Shown here piece after piece: positions 39,501 to 49,757 of a stretch of 64,000 nucleotides of DNA. The DNA lies in assembly GCA_027382625.1 (NCBI GenBank), contig JAJKFJ010022597.1:1-64000 (forward strand), in the 5' to 3' direction. A model generated the notes under the pieces. The model had not been told where the DNA came from, did no database searches, and saw only the letters and a program-made list of their open reading frames with translations. The stretch's first letter is position 1, and each line of letters begins with the position of its first letter. The DNA comes from Tetmemena sp. SeJ-2015 (Eukaryota; Ciliophora; Spirotrichea; Sporadotrichida; Oxytrichidae). Both the position numbers and the translations under genes were made by a program.

Positions 39501-41063
39501 AGCCTGAAGAGCTCTCTTGGAAGTTAGTCTTGATGATCTCCTTCACCTTGTTCACCCAAGTCTCTCTCAAGTAGTAAGAAGTCTAGGAGATAGAGGAGGC
39601 TTAGATCTGCTTGAACTCGTCAATTCTCATAGTCTTGGTGATGTTAGGGTTGTAGATGTCCTTGCCAAGCACATCATTACACTCCTTCTTGATATCTTAA
39701 TGGGCACGAATGACCTCATCCTTGTTCTGAAGTGTGTTGAAGCAGAACTGAGAGAACTGCTCTGGGAAGTTATGAGGTGGGATCGTGATCATGCCGAAGT
39801 AGGGAGTCTTCTTGGTAGGAGGCTTGGCAGGCAGTTTGAGGTTTCCAGTGATGAGTTCGTTGCCTCTCTCCTTCAAATGCTTGTCGAAGACTATCTTGTT
39901 CATGGTCTTTGCGAATTCAAAGTTGACCTCTGACAATAGAGTAGTTGTGTCTGAGGAACTCTTTCCTCTGAGGGACTTTGTGTTTTGAGTCATGCTGAGT
40001 ACTCTGTTCACTTGCTCGTTGTCTATCTCTGGGATCTGATGAGTGGGCATGTTCTCGATGTAGTAATTGTACTTAATGAGTGAGTCTGCATGGATTCTAT
40101 TCTAGTAGGCTTGTCTGAATCTGCGAACGAACTGCCTTGGGTCCTCCTCATCAAAGAGTAGGTGGATGCGACTAAGTCTGCACTTCTCCTTAGTGTTCTC
40201 CCAGAAGCCCTCGAATCTTTCAGTCTTGGGCAGGTACTTGAGGACTCTCACTTTGCGCCAGTACTGGAGTCCATCCTTGTCCTTCCACAAGCCTTGGGCT
40301 CCCACTCCTTGGAAACCTTGATTTTGGCCGTTAGAACCTGCTCCTTGTGAAGCGTACTTGGCTGCTTGGGCGATGTTCGCTAGGTTGGAGAGCTTAAGCC
40401 AATCTTGGGACTTCTTAGTTTCAAATTCGCGGTCGTCGTAAGCCTCTAGTGGAAGCCAGCCACCAGGAGCCTTCTCAGGGTTTCTGAACTCGATGCCCTA
40501 AACATGTTTGGTTAATAATGACATAGGGTGGGTTGCTTAAAGGATACACCTACCTCTTGCTGGAGAAGAGCTTCAATGTCGAATTTTGAAAAATCAACGT
40601 TTTCCTCCAAGTTAGACATCTTCTTCTTGCTCTATATCAAATATCATTAGATTTTGAAACTTAGTAACTGAGTGAAGGGTACCTTGCTGGGTGAGTAATT
40701 GGACTGATAATCAGGTTGTCTGAGCTGTGGTGGGGCCTAAGTGCCGTGGGGGTTGAATCTTGGAATGGACGAGGCTGGTAACTGCTTCTAGAGCACCAAA
40801 CCTATTCAATCAACATTACTCATTACAAATAAATAACTACACATGTGATCATCAAATGAGTGATGAATACATATGTATTTTACTCAATAAGATATTCGAA
40901 GATTAAGAGAAGTATAGATAAGATAAATTGAAGAAGAGATAATGAAGATGCTGTAAGTTTGCATACCTCCTTTGGTTTGATCTTTGACTGGGGATTGCGC
41001 AGCAGCGTTTGGGTTGCCGGCGTTTGAGTTAATGAGTGACTTTTTCTAAGCACTGTTGCTCAT
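27529..41063 (-). CDS. Axonemal dynein heavy chain, inner-arm type
   Basis: This is the motor subunit that drives sliding of ciliary doublet microtubules. The whole architecture is present in order on the minus strand. N-terminal stem and linker cover about 41063-36500. AAA1 has P-loop GPAGTGKT near 36095 and [23 protein letters not shown]2 has GPTGGGKT near 35265 and AAA3 has GPTGTGKT near 34195 plus GPPGGGR near 33835. AAA4 has GVGGSGRQS near 33115. The stalk coiled coil is at about 32420-31400, AAA5 at 31370-30550, AAA6 from 30200 and the C-terminal domain to the TGA at 27531-27529. The AAA1 sequence favours the DNAH1/3/6/7/12 inner-arm group over outer-arm chains. The span of 4,500 codons includes IESs and introns, leaving the usual length. 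No in-frame TGA was seen. One-base slips near 36110 and 39350 lie at short homopolymers. Confidence 0.93.
29857..29895 (-). other. In-frame 39 bp IES with pointer GAATA in dynein AAA6
   Basis: GAATA is at 29857-29861 and 29896-29900. The insert is 39 bp and open in the coding frame, adding 13 hydrophobic residues between KLLF and SFLLTVKIL. Other dyneins have these segments joined directly. Deleting it restores the conserved sequence. Confidence 0.75.
29951..30022 (-). other. 72 bp IES with pointer TTA in dynein AAA6
   Basis: TTA at 29951 and 30023 flank a 72 bp segment with an in-frame TGA on the coding strand. Deleting it joins LNNYFTK to [12 protein letters not shown], which is contiguous in dyneins. 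Confidence 0.75.
36142..36167 (-). other. 26 bp IES with pointer AAAGC beside the dynein AAA1 P-loop
   Basis: AAAGC is at 36142-36146 and 36168-36172. The 21 bp unique insert contains TGA in frame and has no GT-AG ends on the coding strand. Removal gives [12 protein letters not shown], the expected lead-in to the AAA1 P-loop. This is one of the clearest proofs of germline DNA here. Confidence 0.9.
40626..40682 (-). other. 57 bp IES or intron near the dynein N-terminus
   Basis: CTTGCT is at 40626-40631 and 40683-40688, so a 57 bp IES with a 6 bp pointer is possible. On the coding strand the segment between also begins GTACCC and ends ATAG, so a 51 bp intron fits too. Both leave an open frame and differ by two residues. 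Confidence 0.6.
40802..40966 (-). other. Probable 165 bp first intron of the dynein gene
   Basis: On the coding strand it begins GTATGC and ends GAATAG and is AT-rich with stops. It separates a short N-terminal exon ([14 protein letters not shown]...) from the Pro/Gln-rich next part. An IES cannot be excluded. Confidence 0.55.
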
Positions 41064-41427
41064 TTATATTAATTTTAATATATTTACACCTCCCTCTCTA
41101 ATTATTTAAATCTCTTTATCACAATCACACCACCACCAGCCATTCACAATAAGTTTCAATCTTTGAATGCTAGTGCGTTTAAATTATTAAGATGGTATTT
41201 AATCATCAATCTACGAATGCAAAAATATTATAGTCAATGAGTAGAATTATAAGTAAAAAGTGGGAATAAAATATTGCACCTGCTTTTACAACTAATTAAT
41301 TCATTGCTTTGAATATTCAAAGGACTGTTGACAGGGTATTTAAGGAAGAAAGTTTACAATAAAATATATAATCACATCTCATAATAACTACTAACCTACA
41401 TATCTACAATCAACAGCATAAATCAAA
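41064..41427. promoter_or_regulatory. Shared upstream region of divergent dynein and H2B genes
   Basis: A 364 bp AT-rich gap lies between two divergent start codons, so both promoters must lie here or be supplied after chromosome processing. AT-rich TATA-like stretches occur but no specific element can be assigned. Confidence 0.4.
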
Positions 41428-41852
41428 ATGGGAAGAACCATCGGCAAAAGAGCAGGAAAGAAAGCAGCAACTCAAGGAATCTCAGAAGCTCCAATCACTG
41501 AGCCACTCCAGAGGCTAAGACTCAAAGGGGCAGAGGAGAGCATGGAAAGAAGAAGACTAAGTTCGACAGCCTCCAGATCTACATCTTCAAGGTGCTCAGA
41601 CAAGTCCATCCTGACATTGGCATCTCCAAAAGATCAATGGCTATCATGAACTCCTTCATCAGAGACATCTTGGACAAGGTCTGCAATGAGGCTTCAAACC
41701 TCAACAAGATGAACAAGCACCAGACATTGAGTGGAAAGGACATTCAGTGCGCAGTCAAGCTCCTCCTCCCTGGAGAACTCGCCAAGCACGCTACCAGTGA
41801 GGGCACCAAGGCACTCGCTAAGTATTCATCCCACGGTATTGCCCCCAAGTGA
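41428..41852 (+). CDS. Histone H2B
   Basis: This is the core histone that pairs with H2A in the nucleosome. From about 41548 the frame gives [18 protein letters not shown], then the conserved histone fold and the C-terminal [19 protein letters not shown], ending GIAPK and TGA at 41850. The N-terminal tail begins [15 protein letters not shown] at ATG 41428. The two parts lie in different frames: the first runs through ISEAPITE and the second starts about [10 protein letters not shown], so one base seems missing near 41500 in GAGCCACT. Since H2B should be intact, this is most likely an assembly error at a homopolymer. The gene has no intron or IES that I can see. Confidence 0.93.
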
Positions 41853-42078
41853 GTCGACTATATACCTCACTCTCTAACTCACTAAGATCACTATTATTTA
41901 TCTATACTTAATTTCCTAAAATTTAATAAAAACTTTACTACTATTAAACTGCTGTGAAGAATATTCCAAACAGATTAAGATTTAAGAAATATCCTGCTCA
42001 CTATTACAAATATTTGATAAGCTCTAAAAAAGTTGCTAATAGATTAAAGTTTACTGGTTGCACTCCCGCACATGCGAT
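41853..42078. other. Convergent AT-rich intergenic region
   Basis: It lies between the H2B stop and the stop of the LRR gene. It is AT-rich, with no coding or RNA gene recognised. It probably holds both 3' regions. Confidence 0.5.
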
Positions 42079-43750
42079 TCAATACATGCATTTATCGACA
42101 ATTTCAAGTTTAATAGGGTATTAAGTTTTAGCGACCTCATTCCTCTGATGCCTTAGTCTCTGCACAAGTTTCATATTACTGAGGTAGTTATAGGAGATGT
42201 CTATCACCTGCAAAGTCTTATTAATGTAGAGTGCGTCAATTATCCCACTCACTCCGTCATCCTGAATCTGATTATTGTTCACGTCTACAAACTCTAATAC
42301 CCGATTTATCTCGAGCCCCTCTTCCCATTAGAATACCACCCCTCAAACCTATGTGGTTATTACTCAATTGCAGATGAGTAAGCAGGGAAGTGCGCTCTGA
42401 AATTTAAGGGAGCACCAAGGCAGTTGCAAGATGAGCGAATCCCCTGTGGGATATGTTATTCTCTGCTATGTCTAATTAAACGAAAGTCTTTGAAGTTCAT
42501 TATAAAAGTGAGAGACTAATTCAATTAGATGATCGAGACAAGTTTGCGTTAGAAGCAGCTGAGAGAGAATCATGCACCCTATGTCAGCGATCTTATTGGA
42601 CTTAAGTTTTAAGGTTCTCAGTTTTGGAGTTTATAACCTCTGGTAGGAAGACTTCAAGTAGTAGACGCTCTTGTGATCCATCTCATTCGAACCTATTAGG
42701 GGAAATTAGCTTGTGGACCATGAATAAACTTGGTTATAAATGCGAGTATAGCTTTACCTAGGTCTAAATTTTAGAGGGAGGGGATATAGTTCTGAAATAG
42801 CTACACCAACTCCTTACAACCCTCATTTTTAATGCGATTGAGTCCCCACCCCTCATAGGATCTGGTGTCTTTACCTAGATCCAACTGCCTTAAATTGAGC
42901 TTGACCCTTTTCTCTTTGAAAAGCATTGACACCTCCTTCATTCCCTTCTCACTCATATCCACACTCTCTATACAATGATGGTTTTTGAAATTCAAGGTCT
43001 CAATAATTTCTTACTTAAGCTAAGCTAAAGAAGTGATTTTGACTTTTGGAGGAGGATGCCTTCGAATATCTTAGTGGCCCCCTTGTCTTTTATTTCATTG
43101 TAGGATAGATCGAGCATCTACAAATGCTCTGCCTTCATGATGAAGTCTCGGATCATTCCGCAATCCTCCGCCTTCAAATGGCACATCACAAGACTTAGCT
43201 CTATCAAGTTCTGTTGGAAAAACGGCTGCTTGAATAGCAAAATCTTGTTCTCATATATCATTCACAATCAAATTATTAAGAGAGAGACAGAAAAAGCACA
43301 TAGGAAGAGAGAAAATGAAATACTACTCATCATATAAACTTAATGTGACTTATTAGTGTATTCCTTGGTTGCGAGTTTGAAGCTTCTTTATTCGAGGGAA
43401 CTGCTATTGAATCATCCTTCCCGCAAGTTAAATCGTAGAGTCCATCAGCACTGTCAGATTGAGGGCTCCTTGTTCTTTCAAAAGCTGAATCTGAGACCTG
43501 CTTGCTGCTGGAATCTGCTCGTGAAAAGTGAAATCCTTGAAGTACTAGGGTATTCGCTTTGCATAGCATTCTCTATTGAGCTACTGAAGTCTTAGCTGCT
43601 GAATTGGCCACAGATTGGAGATGATGAGCGAGAAGGAATAAGATCTTACGATTTATGCACCTTGTCTCATTTATGCTTCTCAAATTTAATTCCAAAATTC
43701 CATCCCAACATACCGAGGGAAAAGATATCAAATTTGTATTTAAACATAGT
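42079..43750 (-). CDS. Leucine-rich-repeat protein (ribonuclease-inhibitor type)
   Basis: Long LRR units of the ribonuclease-inhibitor kind are readable, for example LQMLDLSYNEIKDKGATKIF (near 43080), LRQLDLGKDTRSYEGWGLNR (near 42870) and LQVIDISYNYLS near the end (about 42180). Such proteins are protein-binding scaffolds; the ligand is not evident. A Ser/Asp-rich N-terminal part (about 43570-43350) precedes the repeats. The end is TGA at 42081-42079. The start is uncertain, since upstream frames are open in this code and I could not fix an ATG. IESs or frame slips occur near 43300 (AT-rich gap) and within 42300-42780. Confidence 0.65.
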
Positions 43751-43876
43751 CTAATTACGTAATTAAAACTCTCATCATTTCCTTATAGAGAAAAACTTAA
43801 TGCAAATTCAAAACAAGGTTGATACCTTTGATTGGTTAAATGATAAAGTTGTAACAAACTAGGTGGTGATAATGAA

Positions 43877-46654
43877 TCATAAAATACTGTTATTCAAATT
43901 TGGCAAGAGTCTTAATGAATTAGAGCCAAGCTCAATCGAGCCATCTCCTCCCTTCTTCAAATCTGCTCTGAATTTACTCCTTGAACTACTCTGGTTTATC
44001 TTGCTCTCAAAAGATATAAAGCGAATATTCAATGTTAAACTTTAATATTCTCTATGTCCCTTAGCTTCTACCTCATTCCATAATTGCTATAAGCCTATGC
44101 TATCGAGTCTTAAGATTAGTTCTGCATTTGGTTTTCCTTCCTCAAAGCCATCAGACTCTTGCTTTGATTAGAGTTGATCATGGCTGCAGAGCCTGCATGC
44201 TACGTTACTATGCTATGTGAAGAATAGTTGTTCAGATTCTGGTACTATCTATTGTTAGAGAAGCTTCTTTCCTTAGATGCTGTAGTAGGTGCCTGTGTTG
44301 AGTAATTAAGCTAAGCCCCGCTGCTATTTCCTCCATAGATATTTGAGTTTGAGGTGTTGAAAACCCTCTGATTGCGAGAGAACAACTTAGCTTGTCTTCG
44401 AGATTCAAGTTGAGACTAAAGATTCTTACTTTGGCCTGCTTGTTTCAAATTCAATTTGTGAGTTATCAAACGGGATGAGGAGTCTTCTTAGGAAAGTTCA
44501 GCCAGAGATATGTCAGCATAGGCATTCACATAAGGGGACTTTGATGCTTGCCTATAATTTGGGGATCCTTATACCTAGGACTGATGGGCTCTTCCTCTTT
44601 AGAACCTCTCTATTTGAGACTTAAGACTAAGTTTCTGATTTGAAAATAAGCTGCTATCTTTATTGCTAGTACCAGTTCTCGTGATGTTGATAAGACTTCT
44701 CTGAGAAGTAGGCATTTCAATCAACTTATTGAAGTTCTTTTGTTGTCGAGCCGTGTTCATTTGACTCTCACTTGGCCTTGGAGTGCGTTTAACATCCACT
44801 AGGAGTGGTTAAAGTTATTTAAGGAGCACAAGCAGCAAAGCCACTCTGTCTTGATCTGGTGCATCCTCCAGGTCATCATAATCTTTCAGCTGCTCAACAT
44901 CTAAGTGTATGTCTTGATTTTCCACGATAACTTGGCTGTTATTTTCAATGATGTGATCTAGGTATTCAGTCATCAGCATAGCCAAGTTCCTGTACTTCCT
45001 CTTATCTTTGTCAATCTTTTCCTCCATGAATTGATACTCGTCCTGCAAGGATTCGTAGTCAAGTTCACTCAGCCTTTACTTGCTCTCTATGTCCTTGATC
45101 CTCATTTTCAAGAAGTCCACTAAGTCCTCGTTGGCTGAAGTATCTTGCGGTGCCTTCTTCATCCCACCTTCAGTGTAGTCATACTTGTCATTATTGATGT
45201 CTGAGATTTCTTGTTTCATGTCCTTGATCTGCTCCTTGTACTTCTCAATAACTTTTTAGCAGAAGTGAGATCGCTTGGCCAACTCTTTCTCTACTTCTTC
45301 ATGCACGAGTTAGTCCTTCCTGTGCTTGGCTATCTCGTTCTGCATTTGGAAGTTTTGAAACATTAGGTGCTCAGTTTACTTGGACTGATACTCTAACTCA
45401 CTAGTCAGCTGCTTGTTCTGCTTTATTGTTAGTCTCGTTGTCTAAAATGTCAGATAAATTAAAGATAGAGGAACTTAAAAAATTGAAAAACGGTTAGAAG
45501 GACTTAGATTGACTTACACCTTGCAATTTATCTTCAGAGAGGTTAAGCATGGCAGTTTTGACTTCCTTCACTCTCAAAAGCATGTCCTTGCGCATCTTCT
45601 CCATCCTCCCTACTTTATCATTATCATAATATATCTACAACCAATCAGAGTATAATTCATTCTCTATCTCTTGGAGCATCTATCTATGCTGTTCTCTTTC
45701 ATCATTAAGTCGCTCTCTTAGGTTATTGGCTTCATCTTGGATTTCATTTCTCACCCTTTTGAACGCGTTTATGCCCTTGAGTTCCTCCCTCAGACTGGTA
45801 ATCTCTGCCATCTTAGTTTCAATGCCTTACTGATTTGCCTGCTTCATTTCCCCCACTTCCTTTTCTAAAAAGAGGGTCAATCATTTGTCTTATATGAAGA
45901 GTAGATACATTGCTTGAGTTCCATCTCTGCAAGTACTTTCTTGAGTGAACGGATGGTTTCAATCTGATTCTGCTGATGCTCCTTCAACTCATTTATCTCT
46001 TGCACTTGCTTATCAATCACTAGTTTCTATTATAAGAATAAATTAAGTACATTTCATAATCCTCTTTTATTTACATTCTCCTTCTTATGAAGCTTTCTCT
46101 CGTTGAAAGACTGAGTTGAATCTCTCCACATAGATCTTAATATTCTCCTCTCTAAATTTCAACAACAAATTAAACACATTCTCAAATAATCATAGACATA
46201 AGAAGAAGAACTTGAATTATTTATTCTCGAGAATTGATATCACTGTATGATAACTTACAACTTCTTGATTTGGGCTTGGAGTCGCTCTATCTTGATCTTA
46301 TTCTCAATATTTTCGCCCTTTATGACCTTGCTTGGTCGCTCAAATCTACAAAAATATTTATCAAGGAGTTGAATGAGTGAAGATAATTTGAATAAAGCAG
46401 TTTTTTCTTTTTATATCCATTTATCTCGATTCCACTTACCCAAGTTCGTACCCACCAGCTGGTGGTTATACAAGCTGTGCTTGCTGCTTTTACTTCGACG
46501 GCAACTTCTCTAAGCTTTGAGAAGTGGCAGTTTCTTGTCCACTTAGGGTTTTAGCCATTTACATTTAAGTTTGAGTTTAATTTAGACCCTCTGCGTTTTG
46601 AATTTGAAGGGCATTTTCATTTTGACTATCAGGTTTGAGTTGTTAATTATTCAT
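43877..46654 (-). CDS. Coiled-coil protein, unrecognised
   Basis: It starts MNNQQLKPDSQNENALQIQN at ATG 46654, followed by a Gln-rich segment and PPAGGYELG. A long Glu/Lys/Gln heptad-rich region (about 46330-44820) forms predicted coiled coils. A basic Ser/Asn-rich tail follows (MDVKRTPRPSESQMNTARQQ near 44790). The last readable part ends at TGA 43879-43877. Length and composition suit a centrosomal, basal-body or axonemal scaffold, but no diagnostic domain is seen. Breaks near 45900, 46070-46020, 46260-46150 and 46440-46350 look like IESs or introns. Confidence 0.6.
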
Positions 46655-46850
46655 TTTGTTTTTGAGATATAACTCCCTCGCTGCTTAAATTATATAGTTA
46701 AATTATTCTCGATGTCCAAGAAATAATACGATAATGATAGTAACAATAACAATAACGTTTCAATTGAAATATTTCAAAAAAATGCTGATATCCTCATAAG
46801 ATAATGATGTTGTATTTATAGATTTAAAAATTAAGAATAATTTAAAGATG

Positions 46851-48068
46851 TCACACTTTTTACCTCTTGAGCTGAGAAAAGGAGGATTTAAACATTAATT
46901 AATCCTCATCTAAGAGCTCTCTCTCGAGTTCCTCTTCAGTCTGAGCCTTTTTCTTCAGATGCATATAGCCACCTGTCCTCAGGTAATTTTCAAACAGGAA
47001 TTCGTCATCCTCCCTCTCTTTCTAATCTATCATCCTTCCATTCGCATCCTCGTCCTCAGGCTACTAAGGCGCCCCTCCCCCGTTCATTACCTTATCCATA
47101 AAACTGTCTTGACTATGAGATCCCTCCTCTTCTTCTTCTCCCACACTCTCTCTTGGAGAAATGAAGACTCTTTTCTATTTGCTAGTACTGGTATCTATCT
47201 GCTCCTCTTCTTGAACCTAGAAGCTTACTTTTTTCTTCTCTTTAAGATTGCTTGATTCTGCTGCCTCTTCTTAAGCAGCTTTCACTGCTTCTTTGAATTA
47301 GAGCAGCTACTCATCATCAAGTCCAAGATCCTCATCATTCGGCATGTTCTCAAACCCCTCCCCTCCTACATTCATCTAATCTTACTCATCTTCTTCTTCC
47401 TCTCCATCTAGTGGCTCCATTCCATTTGCATCTTCAGGCAGACTTGGATCTCTCTCTTCATCCCACTCCCCATTCCTCTTCATTAGACTTATCAGTTTCT
47501 CTGGATCAAAGTCCTCTCGCATGTCCTTCTCCTCATCCTCATAGCTGAATTTGTCCCAGTCAGTCTTCACCCGTGGGTTGTTCTTAAGTCTCTCATTTTT
47601 AAACACAAACTTCCAAAACTTGTCACTCTCACTGATGGAATCGTATTTCTTGAAGGCCAGTGGATGTGGATTAGGCTTTGCTGCAGCAGAGGAGGGCTTC
47701 TTCTTTTTGAGGTAGAGCTAGAGCCAGCCACCCATTTCCTTCTAGCCTGACTCTTTCAAGTTTATGGGTCCATAGGTGCACTCATTGAAATGGAAGACTT
47801 GCCCTTGCTTATCTAGGAGGTCTGTAAGCTTTTAAGTGGAGTTGATATTTGATGAGGAGGTTGGATTTTTCTTGAAGGCAGTGAACTTTATTTAGCCTTG
47901 CTCACCAACCTCAACTTGCTTGAAACCGAACTCATCAACTCTAATGGCGAGGAAAACCCAGAATTTGTTTTGAGCCCATTTGATGATTGGAAACTCAACT
48001 GCGACTTGAGAGTTAGTGATTTTCTGAGGTGCGTAAGAAATATCTTACTCTGGATTTTGAATTAGCAT
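46851..48068 (-). CDS. p23/Sba1-like HSP90 co-chaperone (CS domain)
   Basis: The protein begins MLIQNPEQDISYAPQKITNS at ATG 48068 and has a CS-type beta domain: FPIIKWAQNKFWVFLAIRVD, then VFHFNECTYGPINLKESG and GGWLQLYLKK. The block NNPRVKTDWDKFSYEDEEKD resembles the conserved p23 motif that follows the CS fold. A long, very acidic tail continues to the end, as in p23 but longer. p23 proteins stabilise the ATP-bound closed form of HSP90 in the cytosol. TAG and TAA codons occur as Gln. The first TGA in frame is at 46853-46851, about 17 codons after LLDED. The call rests on the domain pattern, and another CS-domain protein is possible. Confidence 0.65.
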
Positions 48069-48216
48069 TATATTTAAATATATTTCAGAATATCATACGG
48101 TTAATTTACTTCATTACATAGATGTTAAATATTCGTTTAGAGTCAGAAATGAAGAAAACCCTTTAATGTATATCCTCTTAAGGACTTTTTTGGTTGATAA
48201 TAAATACTCATTCATA

Positions 48217-49606
48217 TCATAATAGCGACCTACTATTATTTCTTGAAAGTTCTTTCATAATAAAGTGCAATTAATTTATGCAGAATTTGGAGAGTTAATT
48301 TTTAAATTAAGGTTATGAAATTTTCCATTTTTATCAAAGTGGATCTATATTTTTTCCCCTTCTTAATTCCTCCTCTCCCTGAGAAGGATATCAAAACCTG
48401 CTTTACCTTTACTCTTACAAATCCTTCCAATACAATCTCAAATTCCTCTAACTTTCTGGGTGGCAAGTATGCTAGTCTCTCTATCTCCTTTGCTGCCACT
48501 TCACACTTCTTATCATCCCCAGAGTATAAGTCCTCCTTCAACTCACTTATTCGATTAAATTCCTTCATAATTAACGAAGTCTCCTCTGTGATTTGGTTAT
48601 CTGCGTCTATGTATTCATAAACCTTAAGCATTATTTGCATCTCTCTCCCCAGAGCATTTATATGAGGGTAGTCTGGAGTTTCACTCTACAGCATGTGCCT
48701 GTAAAAGGCCATTGATCGCTATTTATTTCTGAAGTCGATGTACCACTTCCGTAAGTTAAAGTTCTCCCGATCTATCTATACTTCGGGGGTAGGTTACCCC
48801 TGATATTCTACATATTAATTATGCTCATAGTGCTCCTACCCATTAGGGACTCTTAGCAAACATTTTCTAATCCCTTTCTGCGTCTTTAAAGTAGTCTTTA
48901 TTCTTTAGCAGAAAGTACTTAAAATTTGGAAAAATATCAGTCAAGTTTTCCCTTTAAATAAAACCGTAAAAAGTAACGGGTTTTGAAATTGTTATTCAGT
49001 TAAAAATTATCACTTTATTTTAAATAAGGGGAAAAATTTTAAATTTTAAAACTATCTTATTAAGGGAAAATGAATTTAAGGAAAAAAGTAGAAGACATAG
49101 CTAAAAATTTCAAATCCTAAAATCTCGGACTCCTTTTAACTCTCTTTGCCTTTAAAAATAATATTTATTTTATTTAATAAATTAGTATAAAATTTGGCGA
49201 AATTTAAAAAAGTTGCTTTTTTATTTTCAAACAAAAATTTTTTAAAAAAAGGGAGTCCTAATCATTTAACTGTCCAGCAGCTTCCCATCATTCAAGCTCT
49301 CCAGCTTAAATATAAAAAGAGTTTTAAAAAAACAAAGTTAAACTCATTATAAATAGCTTCCTTTTTAGACCTTGAAGAGCATCTTCATCGTCCTAAATCC
49401 AATTGAGATACTTTTGATAGAGGCCCTCTGACCTATCTCAGTCTATAGTGGTAAATCATGTACATGGGTAAAGTGCAATCACTTGTACGCATTTTCAGCT
49501 GGAATTCAATCTAAAGCAAAAGATTCCTTTGCAGCCGCTTTGCTTGGTAGTTAGGGTTTTCTTTCAAATGAGAAGGCAACTTCCTCTTCGCATTGAAAAG
49601 AGACAT
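48217..49606 (-). CDS. Unrecognised protein split by an AT-rich insert
   Basis: The N-terminal part starts MSLFNAKRKLPSHLKENPNY at ATG 49606 and leads to DRSEGLYQKYLNWIQDDEDA; the residue before DRSEG is a TGA at 49440-49438 read as Trp in context. An AT-rich stretch (about 49240-48930) interrupts. Beyond it comes FNLRKWYIDFRNKQRSMAFY and a helical C-terminal part with LAYLPPRKLEEFEIVLEGFV. Joining the two parts as one gene is inference from strand, order and lack of another start. No known family is recognised. Confidence 0.5.
48925..49255. other. Very AT-rich insert, probable large IES
   Basis: About 300 bp of extreme AT content with A/T homopolymers lies between the two coding parts of the preceding gene. 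Short inverted matches are visible inside it (ctcggactcctttt near 49125 and aaaagggagtccta near 49250). The flanking pointer was not identified with confidence. Confidence 0.45.
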
Positions 49607-49661
49607 TTTTTATTTTACTGGATTTTTTTCAAGTTTACAAACTCCGCCGAATGATGTATTC

Positions 49662-49676
49662 TAACACACACACACA
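49662..49676. repeat. Short (CA)n microsatellite
   Basis: A run of alternating CA dinucleotides in the spacer between two divergent genes. It is short, with no function inferred. Confidence 0.7.
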
Positions 49677-49757
49677 AAGTTCTCATGTGAATAAGCTAGT
49701 GATTGTGTTACAAAATGGAAACGATAGCGTTAAATTAATCTTAAAGCTAAATTTATA

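Noticed and set aside
28642..40350. Plus-strand open frames through the dynein region
   Set aside because: They are antisense shadows of the dynein coding sequence, kept open by its codon use.
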